From CAMAUF01 sp046152925 (lineage in GTDB: Bacteria; Chloroflexota; Dehalococcoidia; Tepidiformales; Tepidiformaceae), in assembly GCA_046152925.1 (NCBI GenBank), contig JBJXFX010000133.1:1-60352 (forward strand): DNA of 60,352 bases, written 5' to 3'. The notes under the pieces were generated by a model. That model did not search any database. It had not been told where the DNA came from and was given only the letters and a program-made list of their open reading frames with translations. Positions within the stretch are counted from its first letter, which is position 1. The number at the start of each line of letters is the position of its first letter. Both the position numbers and the translations under genes were made by a program. Shown one piece after another: positions 53,439-60,352 of this stretch.

Positions 53439-53444
53439 AGTGTA
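53439..53444 (-). promoter_or_regulatory. -10 hexamer of nhaA
   Basis: TACACT, 6 nt before the ATG at 53432. Confidence 0.6.
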
Positions 53445-53457
53445 CGTGTCCGGGCCG

Positions 53458-53673
53458 CTACCGCCGGGTTCCGGGCCGCCCGCCTTCCCGCGCAGCGGCC
53501 TGCCGGTTCGCGGCGCCGATCGCCAACCCGATGATCACTCCGTTGATCCCGCAAGTATACATAATTGCGGTGAGACTCTCTGTCCGGATGCCAACGAAGG
53601 CCACCGTCGCGACCCCGGCCGCGAAGATCACCGCTGCCAACCAGTAGCGCCTGAGGAGCCTCGCAACACGCAC
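53458..53673 (-). CDS. Small two-helix membrane protein
   Basis: 71 residues from GTG 53673 (VRVARLLRRYW). Two hydrophobic segments (LAAVIFAAGVATVAFVGI; TAIMYTCGINGVIIGLAIGA) and a basic tail. No family recognised. It lies between grpB-like and nhaA genes on the same strand; the start is a best guess since the frame is open further upstream. Confidence 0.5.
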   Translation of the reverse strand: MRVARLLRRYWLAAVIFAAGVATVAFVGIRTESLTAIMYTCGINGVIIGLAIGAANRQAAAREGGRPGTRR

Positions 53674-53707
53674 GACGCGGATCGTCGCACAGTGGCGGGG
53701 CTGGCGG

Positions 53708-54277
53708 CTACCGCCGCTTGACGATGGGCCAGCCCACGCCGTTCTGCACGGCGATCGCGGCGAGCTCCGTCCCCGCGAAGCCAGACGCCGCCAAGACGCC
53801 GAGGATGAACGGAGCTTTCCCGGCGATGTAGGATTCGACGTCATCCCGGTGAGCAGCCGCGAGGCGCCGCTTCAGGGCGCCGTACGCTGCAGCCGCTTTC
53901 GGGTGCCCACGGAGATAGTCGCGCAAGACGAGATGATTCCGCAGCGACGCGTGGCCTTCACGGCAGACGTAGAGGTGGTGCGCCAGCGTCCCGGCCGGGG
54001 CGAAGAACGCCTCCCGGCCAGGGATCCCGAGGTCGCCGCGATGCACGTAGCCCAGAGTCGCGAGGGCCGCGACCGCCGCGGCGACAGCTCCGTCATCGTC
54101 CCGGACGACCACGTCGATGTCGATGATCGGCTTCGCTGCGAGCCCCGGCACGGACGTACTCCCCACGTGCTCGATCGCGAGCGCGGCGCCTTCGAGCGCA
54201 GGCGCGACCCGGTTGCGGATCGCCTCGAACCAGCCCGGCCATGCGGGGTCATACGTGACCACCTCGATGTGGCTCAC
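53708..54277 (-). CDS. GrpB/UPF0157-family nucleotidyltransferase-fold protein
   Basis: 189 residues. IEVVTYDPAWPGWFEAIRN opens the family; HVGSTSVPGLAAKPIIDIDVVV is its hallmark, the GS...D-x-D pattern of nucleotidyltransferases. The C-terminal half (HHLYVCREGHASLRNHLVLRDYLR) is also characteristic. Biological role unknown; some homologues are fused to dephospho-CoA kinase. The start ATG overlaps the LLM gene stop by 4 nt (ATGA). Confidence 0.9.
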   Translation of the reverse strand: MSHIEVVTYDPAWPGWFEAIRNRVAPALEGAALAIEHVGSTSVPGLAAKPIIDIDVVVRDDDGAVAAAVAALATLGYVHRGDLGIPGREAFFAPAGTLAHHLYVCREGHASLRNHLVLRDYLRGHPKAAAAYGALKRRLAAAHRDDVESYIAGKAPFILGVLAASGFAGTELAAIAVQNGVGWPIVKRR

Positions 54278-55320
54278 CGCAGGCCGAACAGCTTCGCCCA
54301 GTCCTCGACTGCGGCTTCCTGCCCATGGACGAGCTGGATCGTGAGCTGGTCGAAGCCCGCCGCTGCCAGCCGCTCGACGCGCTCCCGCAGCTCCGGCGCG
54401 GAGGCCGTAAAGGTGCCGCCCCGGATCATGTCCGCCGTGACGAAGGCGCGTTCGTCGTCGCGCACGAAGAGCAGGTGGCCCTTGTGCAGCGAGAGGTAGC
54501 GCGCATCGGCCGGCGCATACGACTCGTAGAGTTGGCGGTAGGCGCCGGCCGCCTCGCGCATCGCCGGCTGGAGCCGCGAGAAGTTCTCGATCATCCCGTG
54601 CCAGCTGACGGCCGAGCCCGGGCCGGCCTGGGCCATCGCCCGCGGGCTATCGGCGGGTTCGCCCGGCTCCAGCACGCAGCCGAGCGAATAGATCGTCTTG
54701 TAGAGCGTTGCGGGGTCGCGGCCGGCGTCCCGGCAGGCCTGGTCGATCGCCCCCACCTGGTGGATCGCGGCCTCGACCGGACCCATAAACGTCATCCAGC
54801 CGTCCGCCGCCTTCGCCGTCAGGGCGCGTCCCCTCGGCCCGAAGGCGGAGATGTGGACGGGCACCGGGTCATCAAGGTTGAGCATCCCGTTCTCCGGGTT
54901 GAGGAAGCGCACCTTCCGGGTCGTGCCCTCGGTCGCGAACTCGACCGTTTCGCCGCGGAGCATCGCCTGGACGACGCGGATGTACGCCGCCATGTCGTCG
55001 AGCTTCTGCGCGGGGAGGCCCATCGTGTTCCGTCCCGTGAACCCCGTCCCGACGCCGAAGATCACACGTCCCGGCGCGAGACGGTTGAGCGAAGCGAAGG
55101 CGTTCGCTGCGACCGGCGCGATCCGGTTCGTCGGGATCAGGACGCCTGTCCCGAGCTTGATCCGCGAGGTGTGTTCCGCCGCGAGGGCCATCGAGACGAA
55201 CACGTCGGTGTACAAGAGCTGCGAGTCGTAGAACCAGGCATGCGTGAACCCGATCTCTTCCGCGCGCTGGACGACGCGCCACGAGTCTGTGCTGGGCGTC
55301 AGGGCGATGCCGAACTCCAT
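54274..55320 (-). CDS. LLM-class F420/FMN-dependent oxidoreductase
   Basis: 348 residues, a different luciferase-like subgroup from the pair at 33943 and 41192: GIALTPSTDSWRVVQRAEEIGF, RIKLGTGVLIPTNRIAPVAANAFASLNRLAPGRV as the barrel core, FGVGTGFTGRNTMG, and a mid-protein VPVHISAFGPRGRALTAKAADGW. This looks like the F420-dependent Mer/FGD-like type that uses a 5,10-methylene-H4MPT reductase-style barrel. The ATG at 55320 follows GGAGGT by 5 nt and TAGGAT by about 20 nt. Coupled to the GrpB-like gene. Confidence 0.87.
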   Translation of the reverse strand: MEFGIALTPSTDSWRVVQRAEEIGFTHAWFYDSQLLYTDVFVSMALAAEHTSRIKLGTGVLIPTNRIAPVAANAFASLNRLAPGRVIFGVGTGFTGRNTMGLPAQKLDDMAAYIRVVQAMLRGETVEFATEGTTRKVRFLNPENGMLNLDDPVPVHISAFGPRGRALTAKAADGWMTFMGPVEAAIHQVGAIDQACRDAGRDPATLYKTIYSLGCVLEPGEPADSPRAMAQAGPGSAVSWHGMIENFSRLQPAMREAAGAYRQLYESYAPADARYLSLHKGHLLFVRDDERAFVTADMIRGGTFTASAPELRERVERLAAAGFDQLTIQLVHGQEAAVEDWAKLFGLR

Positions 55321-55439
55321 GAACCACCTCCGGGCTGTGAATCCTACGCCCAGTCGCATGCCAGAGGGAGCAACGGTTACGGTCGCACGCCCCGTCTGCG
55401 CGTAGAATGCCGCCAAACCGCACCGAGGAGTGTGCAGCC

Positions 55440-55949
55440 ATGCGCTACACGCCAAGCCAACTCGCCGATATTGAGGCGATCCGCGACATCGCCCATCGCT
55501 ATTGCAACGGCGTCGACCGCCTTGACCCGGAGGTGATGCGCTCCGCCTATTGGCCCGAGGCCACCGACAACCACGGCGGCTTCAACGGCAACGCCTGGGA
55601 GTTCGTGGAACACTGCATGGTCGCGCACCTGCGCTGGTACTCGACGATGCACTGCCTCCTCAACCACTGGATCCAGCTCGACGACGACGGAACGCATGCG
55701 CGCGGCGAGATCTACAACGTCACCTACCTCTTCCGCGGGGAGCGCGGAGGCGGGGATGTCGACACTTGGTGGGGGCGTTACCTCGACCGCTACGAACGCC
55801 GCGGAGACGAGTGGCGGATCATTGAACGCGTCTGCGTCCACGAGGCGACACGGACCGACCCCGTCGCCAATGCCATGGGCATCGGCTGGCAGGGCTTCCG
55901 CCAGGGTGACTTCGACCGCCCGGCCAACGGCCGCCCGATCGGCCCCTGA
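55440..55949 (+). CDS. SnoaL-like/NTF2-fold protein
   Basis: 169 residues. A cone-shaped NTF2-like fold is suggested by DIEAIRDIAHRYCNGVDRLD, then AYWPEATDNHGGFNG with a likely catalytic Asp/His pair, STMHCLLNHWIQLDDDGTHARGE, and GDEWRIIERVCVHE. Members act as dehydratases, isomerases or ring-hydroxylating partners on hydrophobic substrates. The ATG at 55440 is supported by GAGGAG 10 nt upstream and TAGAAT farther up. radC follows after 13 nt. Confidence 0.85.
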   Translation: MRYTPSQLADIEAIRDIAHRYCNGVDRLDPEVMRSAYWPEATDNHGGFNGNAWEFVEHCMVAHLRWYSTMHCLLNHWIQLDDDGTHARGEIYNVTYLFRGERGGGDVDTWWGRYLDRYERRGDEWRIIERVCVHEATRTDPVANAMGIGWQGFRQGDFDRPANGRPIGP

Positions 55950-55962
55950 GCGAGGGCGACGC

Positions 55963-56694
55963 ATGACCGCTGAGAGCAGCTACCGCACGATGCGCGAAGT
56001 CGCCGAGGACGAGCGGCCGCGGGAGCGGTTGCTTCGCCACGGCCCGGGCGTCCTCAGCGATGCCGAGTTGCTCGCCGTGCTCCTCGGCTCCGGGACGCGC
56101 GGCGAGAACGTGCTCGACCTCGCCAGGAGGATCATCGGCGACTCCGGCGGGCTCGCCTCGCTCCTCCGCGCCGAAGCGCCCTACCTCCAGCAGGTCTCCG
56201 GACTCGGGCCGGCGAAGGCGGCGCTACTCCTGGCCGCGTTCGAGATCGGCCGCCGCATGCAGGAGCTCGAAACGGAAGATCGGCCGCTGCTCCGCACGGC
56301 TGAGGCCGTCTTCCGCTACCTCGGCCCGCGCTTCATCGGCAAGACGAAAGAAGAGCTGTTGGTGCTCTCACTCGACACCCGGGGCCGCCTCCTCGGCAGC
56401 CTTCGCGCGATTCAGGGGACCGTCGAAAGCCTCCAATACCGCCCCGCCGAGCTCTTCCGCGATGCCATCGCGCTCGACGCGAGCTCCATCGTCCTCGTGC
56501 ACAACCACCCCTCCGGGAACGCTTCGCCCAGCGCCCACGACGTCCGCTCGACGCGCGACCTGATGGCCGCGGGCCAGCTCCTCCACATCCCGGTGGTGGA
56601 CCACGTCGTCATCGGTCACCGCACCTGGGTGAGCATCGCTGGCCTGCTGGAACGCGAACAACGGCTGCAGCGCACCTCGAAGGGCGAGGAGTGA
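55963..56694 (+). CDS. radC: RadC/UPF0758-family JAB1/MPN protein
   Basis: 243 residues. An N-terminal UPF0758 helix-hairpin-helix part (RERLLRHGPGVLSDAELLAVLLGSGT; VSGLGPAKAALLLAAFEIG) and a C-terminal JAMM domain with His180, His182 and Asp193 in VHNHPSGNASPSAHD. It has a metalloprotease-like site of unknown target; despite the name, a repair role is disputed. Some members sit in defence islands. Probably co-transcribed with the NTF2-fold gene. Confidence 0.92.
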   Translation: MTAESSYRTMREVAEDERPRERLLRHGPGVLSDAELLAVLLGSGTRGENVLDLARRIIGDSGGLASLLRAEAPYLQQVSGLGPAKAALLLAAFEIGRRMQELETEDRPLLRTAEAVFRYLGPRFIGKTKEELLVLSLDTRGRLLGSLRAIQGTVESLQYRPAELFRDAIALDASSIVLVHNHPSGNASPSAHDVRSTRDLMAAGQLLHIPVVDHVVIGHRTWVSIAGLLEREQRLQRTSKGEE

Positions 56695-56704
56695 GCACGG
56701 TTCG

Positions 56705-57457
56705 CTACCGGCCGAGGCCTTCGAAGAGCCACCACTTCCGCGCCGCGCGCTCCTGGTACTTGAGCCCGAACCGCCCGATCGCCGTGTCGCGGATGTGCAG
56801 GGCCGCCTCTTCTGGCGAGTCGGTCACGCGGACCAGGTCGAGGTCATCGGGGTCGATCAGGCCGCGTCCCGCCAGCCGCTCGCGCAGCAACTCGACCACT
56901 GGCCCCCAGAACTCCGACCCAAAGAGCACGATCGGGAAATCCTTGATCTTCCCGGTCTGGACGAGCGTGAGCGTCTCGAACATCTCGTCGAACGTACCAA
57001 ACCCGCCGGGCAGCGCGATGAACCCGTAGGAGTACTTCACGAGCATCACCTTGCGGATGAAGAAGTACCGGAACGTGACGACGAGGTCGAGATACCGGTT
57101 CGCGGCCTGTTCTTGGGGGAGGATGATATTGCAGCCGGCCGAGTGGCCCCCGGCCTCCTGGGCGCCGCGGTTGGCCGCCTCCATCAGCCCTGGCCCGCCG
57201 CCGGTCAACACCGTGAACCCCGCGTTGGCGAGCTCAGCGCCGACCGCTCGGCCCCAGGCATATTCCGGCGTCTCCTCGCCCAGCCGGGCGGAGCCAAAGA
57301 CCGTGACGCACGGCCCGATGAAGTGGAGCTGCCGGATGGCGCCGGCGTACTCGCGGCCCACGCGGAGCAGGTGCGCCAGCTCCGCGCGCCTGCTCATCGG
57401 CCCTTGGAGATAGCGCCGCACGCCGTTGCGGCCGTTCGCGCTATGTCGTCGAGCCAT
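56705..57457 (-). CDS. TIGR00730/LOG-family Rossmann-fold protein
   Basis: 250 residues. LOG-type proteins include cytokinin-activating phosphoribohydrolases and nucleotide 5'-monophosphate nucleosidases. VTVFGSARLGEETPEY, VLTGGGPGLMEAANRGAQEAGG, RKVMLVKYSYGFIALPGGFGTFDEMFE carry the PGGxGTxxE motif and the Arg of the active site. The ATG at 57457 is chosen; the frame extends to TTG 57493 without a Shine-Dalgarno. It converges on radC, 10 nt apart. Confidence 0.9.
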   Translation of the reverse strand: MARRHSANGRNGVRRYLQGPMSRRAELAHLLRVGREYAGAIRQLHFIGPCVTVFGSARLGEETPEYAWGRAVGAELANAGFTVLTGGGPGLMEAANRGAQEAGGHSAGCNIILPQEQAANRYLDLVVTFRYFFIRKVMLVKYSYGFIALPGGFGTFDEMFETLTLVQTGKIKDFPIVLFGSEFWGPVVELLRERLAGRGLIDPDDLDLVRVTDSPEEAALHIRDTAIGRFGLKYQERAARKWWLFEGLGR

Positions 57458-57549
57458 CGCCCTCGATCGTCGCTTCCGTAGGCGTTGGGTCAATGCGGGT
57501 CTCTCGTCCCCGGCCCGGGGCAGGCGCGCTAACGGGTTGCCAGTGGTGT

Positions 57550-57555
57550 TATCCT
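57550..57555 (+). promoter_or_regulatory. -10 hexamer of the RelBE-like pair
   Basis: TATCCT, 6 nt before ATG 57562; the same hexamer and spacing recur at 60321. Confidence 0.6.
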
Positions 57556-57561
57556 TGCCTC

Positions 57562-57849
57562 ATGTCCAGCCGCGAAGCGCTCCACCAGCTGGTTTCGGCG
57601 TTGCCAGAGGCATCCCTCGACGAGGCCGAACACCTCCTGCGCCGCTGCAACAGTTCCTCTGTGCCCCTGAGCCCCGCAGCAACCGGCGAGGGGGTCTCCG
57701 AAGTCTTCGAGTATGAAGACGAGGAGCTCTCGCCGGCGGAACTCAGAATCCTCGCCGACCGCCGCGCTGGGCGGCTCGGGCCGAGTGTCTTATTCACCCA
57801 AGCTCAGATCGAGGCGCTCATCGCTGCGGCCAGCCCCACCAATGGCTAG
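57562..57849 (+). CDS. Antitoxin of a RelBE/ParDE-like pair
   Basis: 95 residues. MSSREALHQLVSALPEASLDEAEHLL is the same kind of N-terminus as the orphan antitoxin at 13156 and the start of the gene at 60333. The C-terminal EYEDEELSPAELRILADRRAGR resembles toxin-wrapping antitoxin tails. The toxin start lies within its last codons (8-nt overlap). The ATG is fixed by TATCCT 6 nt upstream. It presumably represses its own promoter, though no operator is plain. Confidence 0.75.
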   Translation: MSSREALHQLVSALPEASLDEAEHLLRRCNSSSVPLSPAATGEGVSEVFEYEDEELSPAELRILADRRAGRLGPSVLFTQAQIEALIAAASPTNG

Positions 57850-58099
57850 CCGAGTCGTCTGGAGCCAAGCGGCGATCCAGCAATTGATGGCGATAACACG
57901 GGCCGAGCCGCGAACCGCAAAGCGGGTGAGCGACGCGATATTCGACTACGCACGGGAGGGCCGCGGCAACGTGAAGCGGTTGCAAGGCGAGCCGAACAGC
58001 TGGCCCCTCCGCGTCGGCAACCTCCGTGTCATCTTTGCGCTATCGACGGACCTTATGGACATCACGTCGATCGATGACCGCAAGGACGCCTACCGCTGA
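57842..58099 (+). CDS. RelE/ParE-family toxin
   Basis: 85 residues. RVVWSQAAIQQLMAITR, a basic middle (RTAKRVSDAIFDYAREGRG), KRLQGEPNSWPLRVGNLRVIF and TSIDDRKDAYR at the end are typical of RelE-fold toxins, either mRNA interferases (RelE) or gyrase poisons (ParE). RVGNLRVIF and the closing Arg-rich segment fit RelE more closely. Overlaps the antitoxin by 8 nt. Next to the Septu-like pair, so part of a defence-type region. Confidence 0.85.
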   Translation: MASRVVWSQAAIQQLMAITRAEPRTAKRVSDAIFDYAREGRGNVKRLQGEPNSWPLRVGNLRVIFALSTDLMDITSIDDRKDAYR

Positions 58100-58140
58100 G
58101 CCGTAAACCTCGGCTCCAAGCCCAATCGCAGCCCGTCCAA

Positions 58141-58968
58141 TCAGCCCGAACCGAGCGCAGCGACCCACGCCGGTAGCCCGAACTGCTCCGGCTCCCGGAT
58201 CACTCGTCGCGTGCAAGCGACGTACGCCCGTTCGGCATCCAAGAAGATCGCCGCGACCAGCCCGCGCATGTTCGCGGCCTCGTCGGGATTCGCAGGCTCG
58301 CGAAGTGCCCCGAGAATCGCGATGCACTCGCGGATCCGCATCCGCCGTGTCCGCTTGAGCGGCGCCCGGTTCAGATGCATCACCTTGATCGTCGCCTTCG
58401 CCTGCGCGTCGTTGCCACGCGCGAAGGCGTTGCCCAGCGGGTCGAACGCCAACACGGTCTCCGGGTCGAGCGCGCCGGATGGGTCTACGAGCAGCGGCCT
58501 TTCGAGCGACAGGTCGGCGCCCGGCACAGAGGCCCGGACCGATCCACTCGCCAGCGGGAACTGGTCGAGCTTGCCCGCGGCCGGCCCGCCGCCGGGGTTA
58601 TCGGGCGTCGCCGGGTCCTTGCGGCGCTGGTTGCAGAGTTGGCAGGCCGGATAGAGGTTCGTCCAGTCGTAGGCGAGCCAGTAATACCCGGGGTGGCCAG
58701 CCTCCGCCGAAACAGCGCCCTTCGGCCGGAAATGGTCGACGTCCCAGCTGCCCGTGACGCCGATCGGCGACTCGCAGTAGGCGCACTTCGAATGAAACAA
58801 GGTGAGCAGCGGCAGGCGGACGCGTTCATCGCCATAGAGGTCCGAGACCTTGTGGGCGGCGCCCTCCGCGATAGCCTTCTGGCGTTGGAGGGCAGCGGCG
58901 TCCTTCCAGCTCTGCACCGGCTCCACCTTTGCCCCGTTGCGCAGCGCCTCCCGCTTGACCCCGATCAT
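58141..58968 (-). CDS. ptuB: HNH nuclease, PtuB-like (Septu)
   Basis: 275 residues. Cys62/Cys65 (KCAYCE), GSWDVDHFRPKG (Asp78-His79), DWTNLYPACQLCNQRRKDPA with Asn104, Cys109 and Cys112 make an HNH fold with zinc-binding pairs, the arrangement of PtuB nucleases in Septu. PtuB cuts nucleic acid when released by the PtuA ATPase. Its start ATG overlaps the ATPase stop by 4 nt (ATGA). A generic HNH partner of another AAA system cannot be excluded, but gene order, sizes and coupling all fit Septu. Confidence 0.8.
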   Translation of the reverse strand: MIGVKREALRNGAKVEPVQSWKDAAALQRQKAIAEGAAHKVSDLYGDERVRLPLLTLFHSKCAYCESPIGVTGSWDVDHFRPKGAVSAEAGHPGYYWLAYDWTNLYPACQLCNQRRKDPATPDNPGGGPAAGKLDQFPLASGSVRASVPGADLSLERPLLVDPSGALDPETVLAFDPLGNAFARGNDAQAKATIKVMHLNRAPLKRTRRMRIRECIAILGALREPANPDEAANMRGLVAAIFLDAERAYVACTRRVIREPEQFGLPAWVAALGSG

Positions 58969-60263
58969 GGCTCCGGCTGCCGGCCGTATCTGGTGAGCAG
59001 TTCACGCACGGCGTCGGCCTGCGGCCCGGCCTGGACCTCGGGGATCGCCATCGCCCGCAACTCCGCCCCGAGCTGCTTGAGTTCGCTTTCGTCGGCAGCG
59101 GCAGCGCTGGCAGCGCTGGCAGCGGGGCCGCCACGCCGGCGCCGAGGCGGCGGTGGTTTGGCGGCGAGCTCGCGGTAGCGCCGCAGCTTCTCGACGGTCT
59201 CGGGCGAGTAGACGTCGGCATCGAACAGGTTGTCGTCGACCAGCATGTCCTCGGCCGAATAGCCCGTGTAATTGGGCACCTCGACGCGGACGACCGAGCC
59301 GTCGTCGAGCCGTTTGAGCGAGACCAGCTCCTCGGGTTTCACCGAGAGCGCGACGAGCGGGCTGTGCGTGGTCGCGAAGATCTGGAGCTTCGGGAACTGG
59401 GCTCGCAGCCGTGGGATCGCCTGGAGCTGCATCGACGGGTGGAGGTGTTGCTCGACCTCGTCGAGCAGGAGGATGCCGTTGATGTCGCCCTCGTCGTCAA
59501 TCGCCTCGGCACGCATCGCCCAAGCGTACATGTCCATGATCCACGCGAGCGTGAGCCGGTAGCCATCGGCCCACGCCTCAAGCGGGATGTCGGCGCCGAT
59601 CGTCGGCCCCGAAACGGCGACGCCGCCGCCCCTCGGGAGCGAGATCGTGTCATCGGGCGTGAGGCCGATCGCGGCAGAGAGCTTGCGGAGGGTCGCGTCG
59701 TACCAGGCTTCGTCGCGATAGTCGCGCAGACGGCGGAGCGTGAGCTCGGAGTTCGCAAGGGCCGTCGTATAGTCAAAGAGCGCGCGCACCGAGTCGTAGA
59801 CCCGGTAAGAGCCAAACGACGTTTCACGCATCGTGCCGACCTGCGTCCGGCCCGAGCCGTATGCGGCGACAAAGAGACGTTCCCAGAACCTCCTCCTGGT
59901 CACATCATCGTTAGCCCGATGGGACTCCGCGAACGAACCAGGTATCTCGCCGTCGGGATCGCGTCGGAAGCTCGCCCACATTCTCGCTCCCGCCCCTAGC
60001 TGGAGTTCGACCACCCCGATGGCCGCGCCAGCATCCGATTCCGCCCTGAGGTAGGAGCCGTTGGGCTGCCGAACGAGCTCGAATGCCTCCTCCCCTCGGA
60101 CAAGTGGCAGCGCAATCGCCCGAAGGAGCGTGCTCTTCCCCGTCCCGTTCTTGCCGATGATCACCGTGCAAGGCGCCGTCGCCTCCGGCATCGGGACCTC
60201 GAACTCCAGCTCGCGGAAACCCCGAATATTCTCCAGGCGGACGCGCGTTATCCAATCCGGCAT
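58965..60263 (-). CDS. ptuA: AAA (ABC/SMC-like) ATPase, PtuA-like (Septu)
   Basis: 432 residues. Soluble ABC-type ATPase: RVRLENIRGFRELEFEV, Walker A GKNGTGKST (37-45), an insert of about 170 residues, WADGYRLTLAWIMD in the place of the signature loop, Walker B ILLLDEVEQHLHP (264-276), and the switch His in FATTHSPLVA. The tail contains a basic Pro/Arg and Ala-rich spacer (369-390). PtuA forms a ring that sequesters PtuB and responds to nucleotide drop on phage infection. TAGGAT lies exactly 6 nt before the ATG. Confidence 0.82.
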   Translation of the reverse strand: MPDWITRVRLENIRGFRELEFEVPMPEATAPCTVIIGKNGTGKSTLLRAIALPLVRGEEAFELVRQPNGSYLRAESDAGAAIGVVELQLGAGARMWASFRRDPDGEIPGSFAESHRANDDVTRRRFWERLFVAAYGSGRTQVGTMRETSFGSYRVYDSVRALFDYTTALANSELTLRRLRDYRDEAWYDATLRKLSAAIGLTPDDTISLPRGGGVAVSGPTIGADIPLEAWADGYRLTLAWIMDMYAWAMRAEAIDDEGDINGILLLDEVEQHLHPSMQLQAIPRLRAQFPKLQIFATTHSPLVALSVKPEELVSLKRLDDGSVVRVEVPNYTGYSAEDMLVDDNLFDADVYSPETVEKLRRYRELAAKPPPPRRRRGGPAASAASAAAADESELKQLGAELRAMAIPEVQAGPQADAVRELLTRYGRQPEP

Positions 60264-60269
60264 GACGCC

Positions 60270-60275
60270 ATCCTA
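60270..60275 (-). promoter_or_regulatory. -10 hexamer of the ptuAB operon
   Basis: TAGGAT, 6 nt before the ptuA ATG at 60263. Confidence 0.6.
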
Positions 60276-60320
60276 CGCTCGCCCAGCCCCCGATGGGAAC
60301 GCAACCGAGTGCCGTCGGTG

Positions 60321-60326
60321 TATCCT
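60321..60326 (+). promoter_or_regulatory. -10 hexamer of the antitoxin-like gene at the right edge
   Basis: TATCCT, 6 nt before GTG 60333, the same as at 57550. Confidence 0.55.
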
Positions 60327-60332
60327 GGGGAC

Positions 60333-60352
60333 GTGACAACCCGCGAGTCGCT
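60333..60352 (+). CDS. Start of another antitoxin-like gene, cut off by the window end
   Basis: GTG ACA ACC CGC GAG TCG CT reads VTTRES, then a partial codon consistent with Leu. The promoter and first codons line up without gaps with those of the antitoxin at 57562 (MSSREAL). Only six full codons are visible, so the call depends on that alignment. Confidence 0.4.

Overview
The window is 60 kb of a high-G+C (about two thirds) bacterial chromosome, densely packed, with no rRNA, tRNA, CRISPR array or intact insertion sequence that I can see. The gene mix suggests an environmental Chloroflexota-type organism (Dehalococcoidia or Tepidiformia relatives are my guess, by inference only): three LLM-class F420/FMN-dependent oxidoreductases, family III CoA-transferases, several Uma2 endonucleases, and a DAP-type peptidoglycan route (lysA, alr, murJ, M23 and Slt-type enzymes).

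Layout. 1-5.7 kb: the tail of a DinB-like protein, a VapBC-like toxin-antitoxin pair, then an operon of two paralogous short-chain dehydrogenases and a fused double CaiB/BaiF protein, all three with altered catalytic positions, and an 88-residue protein resembling the N-terminal leader of eCIS-associated proteins. 5.7-20 kb: lysA, a low-G+C orphan, tsaD, an amidase whose end runs antisense into secA, secA, an orphan antitoxin, DedA, an M23 lipoprotein, an MFS carrier, murJ and larBC. 20-27 kb: a leftward housekeeping cluster in the order rpmH-rnpA-yidD-(PQQ-repeat lipoprotein)-yidC-jag-pfkB-parA-parB-ridA, with a perfect parS site at 26307 and a one-mismatch parS inside the next gene. 27-36 kb: Slt-type lytic transglycosylase, a Mur-ligase-like enzyme with a C-terminal cysteine cluster, alr, an MBL-fold/PAS pair, SDR, LLM oxidoreductase and an Fpg/Nei-type glycosylase. 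36-49 kb: a secreted LamG/kelch protein with a complete galactose-oxidase-type copper-radical active site, a beta-lactamase-fold protein, more oxidoreductases, dienelactone hydrolase, Uma2 proteins, MFS, quinone oxidoreductase and an ABC1 kinase. 49-60 kb: thioesterase, NYN protein, MoxR-type ATPase, an orphan Pycsar-effector-like (PycTM) membrane protein, nhaA, GrpB, LLM oxidoreductase, radC, a LOG-type protein, a RelBE-like pair and a Septu-like ptuAB defence pair. The last 20 bases begin a further antitoxin paralogue.

The most striking signal is regulatory. At least fifteen genes have a TANNNT -10-like hexamer exactly 6 nt before the start codon (four more at 7-8 nt), the arrangement expected of leaderless mRNAs. 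It covers housekeeping, transport and defence genes and settles several start codons. The most unusual protein-coding blocks are the 1.1-5.4 kb operon of catalytically altered enzymes, the copper-radical oxidase, and the defence-type genes at 51-60 kb.
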